Shown: piece by piece, positions 46,585 through 57,194 of the stretch
Layout: the number at the start of each line of letters is the position of its first letter
Numbering within the stretch: the stretch's first letter is position 1
DNA from: Nelumbo lutea
Taxonomy: Eukaryota > Streptophyta > Magnoliopsida > Proteales > Nelumbonaceae
Direction of reading: 5' to 3'
Length of the DNA stretch: 64,000 nucleotides
Assembly: GCA_022828595.1 (NCBI GenBank)
Contig: JAKGHH010000002.1
Coordinates: forward strand, 67,242,383-67,306,382
Program-made: the position numbers and the translations under genes
The notes under the pieces: model-generated
What the model was told of the DNA's origin: nothing
Databases searched by the model: none
Seen by the model: only the letters and a program-made list of their open reading frames with translations

Positions 46585-48659
46585 GTTGCTGCCTGGAATG
46601 GGTCGAGGGCAACAGTGTAAGTTCCAAGACGAGGGCTGGCTGACGAGTCTGAGGGCTGCTAGAGCTGAAGACCTATAAGTCCGACCTATAGAGGAAGAAG
46701 CACGTCAAAGGCCCCAAGTGTTATCCTAGGAGCGGAGGCTCCGACGATCAAGTTAGCAAGGGCATAACAAGGAGGATGGACAAGGCCCGAGTAAGGTAGC
46801 TCAAATGAGGTCACCAAGAAGCTAGAGAGCTGAGAACAATAAATGCCAAGATGTCTTACCTCATAGTGACGCCACCTATGACCTATTTATACTTGAACTT
46901 GCCTGGAGTTAGTTACGAACTTACGAGTGAACGGACAAGATGTGCAATCTGCCTTGTGTCGCGCGCTGTCATCTAAGGATGCCACGTGTTTGCGCGCCAT
47001 TGAGCCTGCCATGTGCGCTTACATCACTCTCAAGGTCGTGGTGGAGGTCTGTTGTGGTGACCTCGGCTTCGTAAATCCAACACTTTCATGGGAAGACTCA
47101 TCACCTCTTCAACCACATTTGACACCTACAAAGGCAGTCCTCTCCCTCAGCACTTGGACCTTGGGCCTCAGAGCCGAGCCCTCGAACTCGCCAGAGTAGC
47201 CTTTGCTACTACAGCCATGGTAGTACGAGATGAGCTCGCACACTCAGGACCAGAGTTTCAATAAGACATGGCTTATGGTTAGGGTTTTTATCTAAAGGAC
47301 GAGGTCTTGAAAAAAGGCTAGTGAAAATTGAAGGTCGAGGTCTCTACAAGGTCTAGCTCTCGAAAGCAAATGATGAAGGTCGAGGTCTCTACACGATCCG
47401 AACTGACGCTTGACACATGTCGCTCGCCTCGGGAAGACGAAACGATAACCAACGAGTCAACTGGTCCACTCACTGAGTCAAGCAGTTTGCCCGACGATCC
47501 TGAGCCAGAAGCAACTTGACCTGGTCGACCCGACACTCGTCTCGCATACGAACACGACGTGACGACCCGCCTCACATATGGTCACAACCCGACGCCCATC
47601 TCAAACACGGTCCTGGCCCGTCGACGACGAGACCTGTCTCCTGTATAGTCACCACTTGTCGACATCAGCACCCATCTCGTGCACGGCTACGATATGCCTG
47701 TTAAAGTTACCCATACCTCATACAATGGTAACCAACCGAGGCCGATGCCTGGCCCATGGGCAAACTCGTCAGCACGCCTATGAAGCACATGACTGGGGGG
47801 CACGCATATCTCGTACTAGTATCAAGCACGGTACCGAGCTCTCAAAATCCAAGGACGACGCCTCCGCACACCCGGTCCTCCACAACTCTCCCAAGAGACG
47901 GAACCCAAGAAGCAGTTATCATCAAAGACCAAGGGAGACCCTCAGAGGTCAAGGTCGACGCCTCCGCATCCCCAAAATAAGGCTCTCCCTGACAAAGTCA
48001 AAGCCACGGCCAACGTCCCCACGCTCCTGAGCTAGGGTTATATTCAATAGAGTTAAAGCTAGAGTCGACGTCTTCCCGCTTCTGAGCTAGGCTATCTTAG
48101 ATGTCTCCAAAGCTGAAGCCGAGATACTCGCCAATATAAGCCACTTAGTGCCTACCTGTGGATGATGCACTCTCTTCAGCCGAAGCCGAGGTCACCACAA
48201 CAGACTTCCACCACGACCTCAAGAGTGGGGCGCAAATGATGTAGGCGCACATGGCAGGCCCAACAGCACGCACATATGTGGCATCCTTAGATGGCGACGC
48301 GCAGCACAAGGCAAATTGCATCCTGGCCGTCCGCTCGTAACTAACTCCAAGCAGGTTCAAGCATAAATAGGTGGCGTCACTATGAGGTAAGACATCTTGG
48401 CATTTATTGCTCTTAACTCTCTAGCTTCCTAGCGACCTTGTCTGAGCTACCTTACTCGGGCTTCGTCCGTCCTCGTTACACCCTTGCTAACTTGATCGTC
48501 AGAGCCTCCGCCCTTGGGATAACACCCGGGGCCTCCAACATGCTTCTTCCTCTACAGGTCGGACTTATAGGTCTTCGGCTCTAGCAGCCCTCGAACTCGT
48601 AAGCCAGCCCTCGTCTCGGAAGCAAACTTACATTGTTGTCTTCGGCCCATTCCAGGCAG

Positions 48660-48663
<4 letters not shown>
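46585..48663. mobile_element. Mutator-like element, 2079 bp, about 485-bp terminal inverted repeats
   Basis: 46585-47071 and 48181-48663 are inverted copies of each other, starting GTTGCTGCCTGGAATGGG. The flanks AATATATGT (46576-46584) and AATATATAT (48664-48672) suggest a 9-bp duplication, the Mutator length, though the right flank is an AT repeat and this weakens the point. The non-repeated core (47072-48180) is GC-rich with short direct repeats such as AAGGTCGAGGTCTCTACA (about 47331 and 47377). It has no recognised transposase or captured gene. The TIRs contain CTATTTATA motifs that could act as promoters in both directions. Confidence 0.7.

Positions 48664-48664
<1 letters not shown>

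Positions 48665-48710
<46 letters not shown>
48665..48710. repeat. (AT)23 microsatellite
   Basis: Uninterrupted AT units directly at the right end of the Mutator-like element. Confidence 0.95.
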
Positions 48711-48716
<6 letters not shown>

Positions 48717-49896
48717 CTTTTGATTACTTCCTTGTTTCTTATGAGTTAGCTTGTTTCCCCAGTTGAAGCAGCAAATATTAAACATTAAAAAGTGATCTAA
48801 CATGAATGAATCAAAGAATCACAAATTACATTTAAAAAAAAATCACAAATTAAAAGTAAAGTAAAAGCAGTATTACATAGCTACGAGAAGAAAATGGCAG
48901 AGCCCCTATGTTGTTAATGAAAGAGTGAGATAGAATAAAAAAGATTATTTACATGTTTATATATGCTTATAAATTGAAAATTGGGAAAAACAATAAAATA
49001 GACTTAGAACCTCTTTATGTTGAACGAAACAGAAATACAGGGATAGTATGCATGTGCATGATTCTCTCTATGTGTGCATGCTTATTTGTGTATTAATTGT
49101 AGAGAAAAGGACTTTTTTTTTGAAAGGTCAGGTATAAAAAAGGTTGGTTCGTTGAACTGAAATTTGGTGTAATATAAGCTACAACTAAATTTCACATAGT
49201 TCGATGAAAGGGAATAAGGCGACTAACAAAAAATTCCTTACCGACTAGGTGTTGCCAGGGCATAGGCGATGCCTTGACAATTAGTTTAATTTATGTCGTG
49301 GTCAGTTGATACTGACACCTGATTAGAGAACGAACCAGTGCCGTCAAAATGGGTACCCCTCAAATGTAACTCCTGGCTTCTAAGCAGATGAGATGCCTTT
49401 CACTATGGAACCCTAAATTCTAACGAACACACTAGAGAAAATTTCTTCTAAGTTAAGATTAAGATAATAAATATATAGCATTTTCAATCGTTTCAACCGA
49501 TAAATAACTAGCTATATTCTTCGAAATACAACAAATGAAAGTATAGCTAGTAAAGACCAACAGATGCAATATACTGATAGGGTTCAAAGTCAGAGAATAA
49601 GGACAATACACATCCAGTAATGCTGAAGAAGGTTAAATACTATTAGAGCACCCAAGTCACTTGAGAAAAACCCTAGACAAAAAAAAAAAAAAACAGAAGA
49701 ATCACACTATGTAAAGGAGCAAAAAAACACTCATAAAAAGAAGAACGTGATTAGTAGATTGAAACCCTAAATCATACCTAGAAGATTGAAGATAAAACTA
49801 CAATCTTTAACGGCGTACCCTAGGAGTATTAAAGAAAAAAGATAACGATATTAGGGTTTTAACATATCATAAACCATATCTAACGAAGTTAGATAC

Positions 49897-50050
49897 CTGA
49901 ACAACCCGGAGAAATCAAGTGCGACAGGAACCTAGGATCAATCTCACAGTTGGAACCCGGAGCTGGAGCCTGGAAGACTCCGACTTTTTTTTTATGAGTG
50001 CGAACTGCGAACAATCCTGAGAAAATTAAACGAAAATCCCCGATGAGTTT
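49897..50050 (-). other. probable non-coding first exon of the SCL30-like gene
   Basis: On the minus strand the stretch ends GGGTTGTTCAG|GTATCT, a good donor. It has no ATG in frame with the protein, and the composition becomes GC-richer as in plant 5' UTRs. The start is not defined; the upper limit is set near the composition change at about 50050. Confidence 0.45.
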
Positions 50051-50124
50051 GCCCTCAAAATAAAGCTCTATGGCTACTTGGCTGGTAATAATACCCCGTT
50101 AAATAACTCTCCCGAGGTTTCTGA

Positions 50125-50240
50125 CAAATAATTACAATGACCCCATGTATTATGGGGTCAGTGACAAAGACCCCTGCACTTTTTTTTTAACAAAGACTTC
50201 CCTAAACCTTGACCGTTAGACAAAGACTCCCTCCATTAGC
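50125..50240 (-). repeat. inverted copy of the GGGGGTCTTTGT repeat
   Basis: The minus strand of this stretch matches 60725-60865 and 61090-61195. Shared features: GTGCAGGGGTCTTTGTCACT, an ACCCCATA block, and GTCTTTGT repeated. Possibly the left arm of a large element. Confidence 0.6.
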
Positions 50241-50347
50241 ATTCCGTCAAATAACTTTAAAAAATTTTAATCGGACTGTTTACATTTTTCTAAATGCCTA
50301 AACTACCCTTTTCTAATTTATTTCACATTTTTCTTTAATTCATCAAA

Positions 50348-50491
50348 TCATTTCACCATCGTCCCATCAAATAACACGTCGTCCTCCGTTACCTCCTTTG
50401 TGTCCCTGGGAACCGGCAGATACAGTCTCATGCTCTTGCAAAGCAAAGCGTGAGTGTAAACCATATTCTTCATCTTGTCGTATATGGGTGC
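50348..50491 (-). pseudogene. CYP94-type cytochrome P450 fragment
   Basis: 47 codons open on the minus strand: PIYDKMKNMVYTHALLCKS, MRLYLPVPRDTKEVTEDDVL, FDGTMVK, then TGA. This corresponds to the K-helix region of plant CYP94-like fatty-acid hydroxylases (the usual E-x-x-R is changed to K-x-x-R here, LCKSMRLY). The haem-binding region and everything N-terminal are absent. It lies head to head with the L7 pseudogene. A captured or eroded fragment, not a gene. Confidence 0.7.
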
Positions 50492-50744
50492 CATTGAACG
50501 TTAGAAGGATTTGCAGTGAGAGGACTTGACAGAGACTGAAAGGACGATGATGAACAAAGGTTCCAAACGGGGAGTGTCTCAGAATCTCTGCAATTCACTC
50601 ATCTAATCTCGCATAGTGCAATATAAGTAGCTTGAGATCATGGTGGTTCATAGACGAGTCTGCAATTTCGCAATGGGATGATGAACCGGTGATCAAGACA
50701 ATAGGTAATCAATGAATGGTGAAGGATGGATATAAGCTTGTTCC

Positions 50745-51272
50745 TTGGTGGAGTATAATCGAGTAAAAGTTGAAAATTGAAAAGTCATCTTCAAGAGGAC
50801 TGAACAATATGTTAAAGAATACCAGGAATAGGAGAAAGAGCTAATCAGATTGAAGCGTGGGGCCAAGCTGAAAGATGGTTTCTATATTAATCCATAAGCC
50901 AAATTGATGTTCATTATTCGTATTCGTGGTATTAATGCAATGCATCCACCGTTTGAGACAGATTTTTAATGGTGTGCTAAGAAAACAAAGTAACTATGAA
51001 TGTGTTGCATAGGGTTGAATAAACAGCAAATTGCTTTGATTGATAATTCTATAATTAAACAGGCCCTAGGAAAGTATGGGATCATTTACATGGAAGATCG
51101 GATCCATGAGATCATTATAGTAGGGCCCCACTTCAAGGACAAATTTCTTTGGCCATTCAAGTTGAGTGCCCCATCTAGCGGCTTGAAGAAGAAGAGAAAC
51201 CGTTATGTTGGAGGTGGGGATGCTGGAAATCGGAAAGATTATATCAATGAACACATTAGGAGGATGAACTAG
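50745..51272 (+). pseudogene. ribosomal protein L7 (uL30) pseudogene
   Basis: In broken frames: FKRTEQYVKEYQE, EKELIRLKRGAKLKDGFYIN, AKLMFIIRIRGINAMHP, RLRQIFNGV, then (after a deletion of roughly 25 codons) [40 protein letters not shown] and the C-terminus [13 protein letters not shown]. There are several stops and at least two frameshifts. The N-terminus is missing and no introns are seen in the covered part, which suggests a retrocopy. No clear poly(A) tail follows. Confidence 0.85.
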
Positions 51273-52784
51273 TGGCGATACCTTTCTAAAGCTATAATCC
51301 TCTTGTTAGTTCTTAATCAATTTCTAATTTTTGTAGAGACTTTGATTTGGTTTTAGGTGATGTTTTGTTTAGGCTGCATTTGTTTGAAGTGTAAATTCAA
51401 ATTTTACATCATGGAAAATGTGAACCGGTTTAGTGATGGATGGAAATTGGGACCAGTTGATCTTGAAAATTTACACCGATCATGTTTGGTTTTCTATGAT
51501 GTAAATTTTTAATTTGGGTCTCGACGGAAAAAGGTGAACAAGCAATGCTTACGCTGATAGGCACGAGCGAGCAACGGCCATAGATACCCTACGTCTGAAG
51601 CGCTGCGGAGGCTCACGGTTGCGGCGATTAGTACGGGACCTCACATGAACTACGTGAGTGGATCGCACACGAAATGCAGTATTGCATCTTTGCGTATAGC
51701 TTTGAGAGGGCGTAGCCTATTTCAAGAACAGAAATCAACAGAAAGGAATTGACCAATGCCGATGATCTTTCTTTCCCGGTATAGCCACTGTTGGGGAAAC
51801 TCATGACCGCCAACAAAACTATACAAAAACGTCGGCCTAGGTGGCATCAATTTGGACTATTAAATTAAGTATTGTCGACTTATCCTTTACTATACCAGCA
51901 GTCATAAACCGCTGGTAAAGTAAAAAAATAAATAAATTTATAACTTTCAAATATATTATAAATACCGGCATTACAAACCACCAGCATGATTTTCAATGTA
52001 CATGTGTGTCGGTGGTGTAAAATACCGGTGTAGACACCATGGACCGCCGGCGGTCGAAACCGCCGACTTTAGTTTTGTCAAAAACTGGCCTGCTCCTTTA
52101 GGCGGCAGTCTGGACCGCCGGCCTAAATTTTGCAAAAATTTTCCTACTCATTTTAGCGGCAGCCTGAACCGCCGGCTTAGATCATACTTAAGCCGCCATT
52201 TAGGCCTTATGTATAGCTACGTCGGCGATTAGGTGACCACCGACTTTGGTCACTATTTTTTTTATGATATGTTATTTTTAACATCTTTTTATATATGCAC
52301 TTTATTGATCCACCACTATAATACATACTTAATACACTCTTGCAAATTGATATATGGAAACTTAAACAACTTAAATAAAAGTTTAAATGTAAAACTCAAT
52401 CTATTAATATAAAGATTAATCATTATAATATTGAAAACAAATTGTTCAAATACAATTTATTGATCTATGACAAATTATTGTTCCTTTGATCTTTGACTGT
52501 TACTGCCTTCTTCCCCTGATCTTTGACTTCTACACCCATCATGGTGAGCTTTCAGAAAGCCAATGCTTAAGCCTGTGAAGCTACAATATATCTGAAACAA
52601 GCAATGAAAGGCATCCAAGTAGAAAACTTGGACTTCTTATGTCCCTATCTCAAGATGTATTAAGCTCTGAATGGGTATTCTGCAATTTCAGTCCCACTAT
52701 TCAACTCAAAACACCACCATATATAAAGTACTGTTACAAACTCGGTGGAGACCATTCCTTTTTCACTCTATTTGGTTCCTCTAG

Positions 52785-52940
52785 CTAGTTCATTAGAATC
52801 CTTTTCATGTTGTCAATCAGCTTTTGCATCTGTTCCCTGGAATGCAAGGGTGATGGATACACACAAGCACAATCCAACTGCCCATTGTGAATTGTATCAA
52901 ATATAGCGATGGTTGAAGAGCAACCCATGTAATCTTCCAG
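52785..52940 (-). pseudogene. unidentified 51-residue coding fragment
   Basis: On the minus strand an open stretch reads LEDYMGCSSTIAIFDTIHNG, QLDCACVYPSPLHSREQMQK and LIDNMKRILMN, then TAG. It looks like the C-terminus of a real protein but was not recognised. It directly abuts the VPS11 fragment in head-to-head orientation inside the CACTA-like element. Confidence 0.4.
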
Positions 52941-52942
52941 TC

Positions 52943-54028
52943 CAACCTCTTTGGGGTGATCTACTGAAATACTTTGGTGAGCTTGGAGAAGAAGATTGCT
53001 CCAAAGAAGTAAAGGAAGTGTTGACTTATATTTAAAGGGATGGCATATTACCTCCTATCGTTGTTCTTCAAACACTGTCCAGAAATCCATGTCTCACTCT
53101 CTCCGTTGTCAAGGATTACATTGCTAGAAAACTTGAAGAAGAATCAAAACTGATTGAAGAAGACCACCGATCTATTGAGAAAGACCAGGAAGACACCTCA
53201 GTGATGAGGAAAGAAATCCAGGATCTTAGGACTAATGCAAGGATTTTCCAGCTTAGTAAGTGCACTGCATGCACTTTTACCCTTGATCTCCCTGCTGTGC
53301 ACTTCATGTGTATGCATTCATTCCACCAGCGTTGCCTTGGAGATAATGAGAAAGAATGCCCTGAGTGTGCTCCTGAGTATAGATCTGTCCTAGAGTGAAG
53401 AGAAGCTTGGAGCAGAATGCCAAGGACCAAGATCGGTTCTTTCAACAAGTGAAGAACTCAACGGATGGATTTTCTGTGATTGCTGAGTATTTTGGCAAGA
53501 GGGTTGTGAGAAAAACTAGCAATGGCACTGCTGATGCTTTTAGATCAGGCAGCACTGCCCCCAGTAGTATCTTCTGACATGGCTTGTTTATTATGTTAAG
53601 TCATTTTTGTGGAACATCATTTTAGCTATTTCATTCTAATCTTTGGTGAATGTTGTCTGGGGCTTATATGGAACATGATTGGGGCTCAATTGAGGGGTTG
53701 AATGGTGCACTCATGCATTTGATGCTCTTGAGATTGAGTTGTTTTTGTATCAGAACCTGATCTAGCCAATTGATCAGCTGATTAAGGAAGAGGAAGAAAT
53801 ATCCAAATCTCATTTACCAGTACATTTAAAAAGGCTTTTAGGGGTTGTCATATTTCATGGCAGGTAATCTGTTTCTCTTTGTGAGAATTAGTGGAAAAGA
53901 CTGGTCTTTTATGTTCTCTTTTTACAATCAGAAAATAAAAGTGGGTTGAGGATATGGTTTTTGTGGCACATTTTAATTCTTTCTAGTGTAATGAAATGAG
54001 GTTTGTTAAAAAAAATGAAAAAAAAAAA
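52943..54028 (+). pseudogene. VPS11 C-terminal retrocopy with poly(A)
   Basis: Encodes WGDLLKYFGELGEEDCSKEV, LPPIVVLQTLSRNPCLTLS, the coiled-coil region (LEEESKLIEEDHRSIEKDQE) and the RING domain (CTAC...FMCMHSFHQRC...CPEC). It then shifts one base (TGA at 53396-53398) into SLEQNAKDQDRFFQQVKNS, ending at TGA 53575-53577. A nonsense TAA lies at 53033-53035. VPS11 is a HOPS/CORVET vacuolar-tethering subunit. The fragment is uninterrupted by introns, and its 3' region ends in an A-rich tail at 54008-54028, so it is a 5'-truncated retrocopy. Confidence 0.88.
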
Positions 54029-55260
54029 GACAAGCTAGACTAGGTCTAGATGCTCTCTTTTTTTGAAGTTATTAAGCCACAAATGGGTCTTTCTTGCATG
54101 CTTAGAGTGCCAATCTACACAGGAATTATGCATGAAATTCTGCCCATTCACACCAAGGAATCCATGTGGGATTAAACCAGAACTTAAACTAAAATTTGAG
54201 TTACAAATTGAGAACCTTTATTGAATCAATCAATATAGGTGATTTCCAAATAAAAAAAGCAATTGAGATAGTTTGATGAGTTGTCACAAGTGGAAACTAT
54301 TACAACCACTAAACAAAAAAGAGAATAAGTGTTTGGATTTTATTCTTTCTCCACAAAAGGTGGTTTGCCAATCTCACATTTCTCAAAGGTATAGCAAAAT
54401 CCATCAACAGCCAAAAGAGAATAACAGGATTTGATTACAAAATTTCTATGCGAATTCCCTTGTTAAGAAAAGAAGGGATTATTAAGGAAACATAGTTTAG
54501 GCAAAATAAGAGATCAACAAGTTCAGAAGGTCCGTTCTCTATGGTCAGGCTTTTCAGTTTGGATTCAAAAAGAATAATTTTACTACTGTTGTTATTCAAA
54601 AAAAAAAACAAGCTTAGAAATTAACCCTTATATGAATGAATTCTTTACGGTTTGACGTACCTTCTTTTGAATTTGGCTTGACCTGCTGCCGTCTTTATGC
54701 TTCAAGAATCCAATAGGTCTCTTCTATTTAGGGCTTCACAAAAGAATCCAATAGGTCTCTTCAAGAATCCGATGGATGAAATCCCTGCATATGCGGTGAA
54801 ACAGAGGTGAAGATAAACAAAGAAATCCCATAATAAAAAAAATATAAAATCGTAAAGGAAAGAAGGTGATTACCATTTGCACAATCAGGAATGGAGTACT
54901 AGGAACGAATCTTCTGGCTTCAAATCCTTCTCTCTGAGTTGGGCAGAGATATCCACAAACAATGCACAGTCCTCTTGAAATCTCCACTCTCACATCCACT
55001 GTTCTTTTGAAATCGAACTCAATGCATGGTTTAAGCTAAATGGAGGAAGAAAGCTATGGCATCGAGATTTAAGGAAAGGAAGATTTTCATGGAGAGATAT
55101 TTGTCGATTACGTTTCACGAACCCCTCCTTTGGCGCAATATAGCCGTTTTGGCGGGACCTGTTTCATCAATCAATTAGGTTATTATTTTCTTTTTTTTTT
55201 TAAATAATAACCGTCGGGACCCATCATGCGGTTACGTTACATGGTTTGTTACAATTTGAC
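54029..55260. other. CACTA-like element interior, right part
   Basis: AT-rich sequence with no recognised gene. A minus-strand open stretch at 54736-54999 has no known domain. Confidence 0.4.
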
Positions 55261-55478
55261 CGCCGGCCCGCAATCACCGTGTGAACGGGCAAATTTGTTG
55301 TTCGATTTTGCTGGGATTTGCTGGCATTGGACGCGACCGCCAGAGACAAACCGCCGGCTAATGGGAAATTTCTTGTAGTGTTTGCCGCAATTAGAGCAGC
55401 GAATGAACCTGACATGGCCTCTTCCATGCTTGTTTCGTCCTCCGTTTCTCCTCTTGAACGACTGTAAAATATGGTATT

Positions 55479-57052
55479 TGATGTAATCGTTTTTGGTCAC
55501 GTACCATTTTTTGTGATGTATAAATTTTTTGGCTAAGTATCTCGTTGTTTGACCCGGTGGTGGCGTGCCTTGGTGATGAGCTACTTGTGGTGGCGAACTC
55601 CCTGCGGGAGAACTACTTGGTGACGAACTGCTTGATGGCGGTCTGGTGGCGAATTGCCTGATGGCGAACTGCCTAGTAGTGCTCCCTGGTGGCGAACTGC
55701 CTGGTGGCGAACTACCTGGTGGCGAGCTACCTGGTGGTGAACTGCCTGGGGTGAATTGCCTGGTGGCGAACTGCCTAGTGGTGCTCCCTGGTGGCGAACT
55801 GCCTAGTGGTGCTCCCTGGTGGCGAACTGCCTAGTGGTGCTCCCTGGTGGCGAACTGCCCGGTGGCAAGCTGCCCGATGGCGAGCTGCCTGGTGGCGAAC
55901 TGCCTGGTGGCGAACTACCTGGTAGTGCTCCCTGGTGGCGAACTGCCTGGTGGCAAACTACCTGATGGCGAACTGCCTGGTAGCGCTCCCTGGTGGCGAA
56001 CTGCCTGGTGGCGACTACCTGGTGGCGAACTGCCTGGGGCGAACTGCCTGGTGGCGAACTGTTTGGTGGCGAACTCGTCACTTGACTTGCTCCTAGGTGG
56101 TCTGCAACTCAGAGGATGGTGGAGCTCCTTGGTGCAGCGCAACCCGACTACCCTCCGCGTGAGGTGATTTTCTCTCCTTTGTAGACGGCGGGAGCTGAGG
56201 GACCTGCGAGAACTGAATCAGAGGACCCGGGGGTATTTTCCCAGCGGGGACTCTCCGATGCCTAAGTTAGTATTCTGATTACAAAGGGCTTGGAGAGAAA
56301 TGAGAGAGCTAGAGAGTGGGGGTTACCATCCTTTTTTCCCTCTTCTGGCTTTGGGGGTCGGAGTCCTTATATAGTGGTGCCCTCGCGAGTTAGGTGGGTG
56401 AAAAGCCTTCAAATGGTAAGACGTCATATACCGTCAGAACCGGGGTACGGTGATGAACTCCTCGAGGTTGTCAGGCTGGCGCTTGTGCCAGGCGGCCAGG
56501 TCGCCGCCTGGGCCAGGTTGCCAGGTCGGCGCCTTTGTCTGTCGGCGGGTCGGTGTCCGGGCCAGGTTGGCAGGCCTGCGCTTGTGACTGTCGGTGGGTC
56601 GGTGTCCGGGCCAGGTTTCTAGGTCGGCGCCTGTGTCCGGGCCAGGTTGTCAGGTCGGTGCCTGTGTCAGTCGGCGGGTCGGTGTCCGGGCCAGGTTGCC
56701 AGGCCGGCGCCTGTGTCCGGGCCAGGTTGTCAGGTCGGCGCCTGTGTCCGGGACAGGTTGTCAAGTCGGCACCTGTGTTCGGGCCAGATTGCTAGGTTGG
56801 CGCCTGTGTCCGGGCCAGGTTGCCAGGTCGGCACCTGTGGCAGGCTGATCCGGCTAGGTCGCGCAGGCCGCGCGCAGGTCACGCGCAAGCCGCGCCAGGT
56901 CGCCCATAGGCCGCGTGCAAGTTGCGTCAGGCCGGCTAGACCGGTGCCCGGGTGGGACACCAACTTGGTAAGTTGTTGCCTAGGTGTTTAACTAGTTTTC
57001 ACGAGGTGCCACGTGTCACAATTTCACTGGAGGTCCAAATCTGCCCTCATCA
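55479..57052 (-). repeat. 3' LTR with two internal arrays
   Basis: Contains a 15-bp array (CTGGTGGCGAACTGC) at about 55560-56080 and a second array of about 31 bp (GGTCGGCGCCTGTGTCCGGG type) at about 56470-56845. The minus-strand TATA box ACTATATAAGGACTCC lies at about 56361-56376. The plus- and minus-strand frames here are translations of the arrays. Confidence 0.9.
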
Positions 57053-57066
57053 ATTGCCCCCCACTC
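57053..57066 (-). other. polypurine tract
   Basis: Minus strand GAGTGGGGGGCAAT next to the 3' LTR. Confidence 0.8.
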
Positions 57067-57194
57067 CCGAGCTGAGAGTAACTCAACGAAGGGAGTAGAT
57101 TTCTTTTGGCCCGTAAGTCGACGAGCTAGTAAGTGATGATCCAATTCCTTAGGCTTCGGGAGCTGCCTGTATGTGGCGAGTTGCCAGTAAGACG

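Larger units (their letters stand above)
46465..49290. mobile_element. TTGTCAAGGC-family DNA element interrupted by a Mutator-like element
   Basis: The left edge CATAGTTGTCATTTGTCAAGG and the right edge GGCGATGCCTTGACAATTAG are inverted relatives of the family ends. The interior is cut at 46584/48664 by the long-TIR element. Confidence 0.5.
43987..49896 (-). other. long 5' UTR intron of the SCL30-like gene
   Basis: The acceptor TTTCAG|CTATAACATG lies just before the start codon on the minus strand. The best donor is GTTCAG|GTATCT at 49897/49896. The intron of about 5.9 kb holds a LINE tail, two TTGTCAAGGC-family elements, a Mutator-like element and an (AT)23 run. A long intron within the 5' UTR is common in plant SR genes. 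Without transcript data the donor is an inference. Confidence 0.55.
51786..55380. mobile_element. CACTA-like element, about 3.6 kb, carrying gene fragments
   Basis: The right end on the plus strand is TTTCTTGTAGTG, the inverse of the CACTACAAGAAA terminus of CACTA elements. The left end CACTGTTGGGGAAACTCATG is a decayed form. Subterminal CCGCCGGC and GACCGCCGGC motifs lie near both ends (51830-52250 and 55260-55355). Insertion into the eS26 copy supports these limits. The 3-bp flanks (AGC and TTT) do not match, which is the main doubt. Inside are a VPS11 fragment, an unidentified minus-strand fragment and no transposase. Confidence 0.6.
51549..55461 (-). pseudogene. ribosomal protein S26 (eS26) pseudogene split by a CACTA-like element
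   Basis: N-terminal part 55461-55381 (minus): a 27-codon exon after TTTTACAG encoding [19 protein letters not shown] and IRCSNCGK. C-terminal part about 51725-51549: YALSKLYAKMQYCISCAIHS, then, after a 2-base deletion, VVHVRSRTNRRNREPPQRFR and RRVSMAVARSCLSA with TAA at 51549-51551. Removing 51786-55380 joins GGCAAA to GCTATACC, close to the expected codons. About 28 central codons are missing or replaced. The acceptor-like TTTTACAG suggests an intron-bearing copy. A candidate first exon with ATG at 59735-59733 lies beyond the gypsy element. Confidence 0.85.

Noticed and set aside
46927..48030. Open frames of 90 and 150 codons in the Mutator-like element
   Set aside because: No recognisable domain; they span an inverted repeat and degenerate direct repeats and have relatives on the other strand.
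50000..50124. Bidirectional promoter linking the SCL30-like gene to the L7 copy
   Set aside because: The L7 copy is a truncated pseudogene and the inverted repeat separates the two, so there is no sign of shared regulation.
55560..56080. CRISPR-like regularly spaced repeat
   Set aside because: The 15-bp units are contiguous and degenerate with no unique spacers, and lie inside a retrotransposon LTR of a plant genome.
55646..56167. Repetitive proteins ([10 protein letters not shown] and HQAVRHQ types) on both strands
   Set aside because: They are translations of the 15-bp LTR array in different frames; no start context, codon bias or homologue.
56290..57000. Cys/Gly/Pro-rich open frames, also at 58922-59660
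   Set aside because: They cover the 31-bp GC-rich LTR array and exist in several frames at once, as expected for a tandem repeat.
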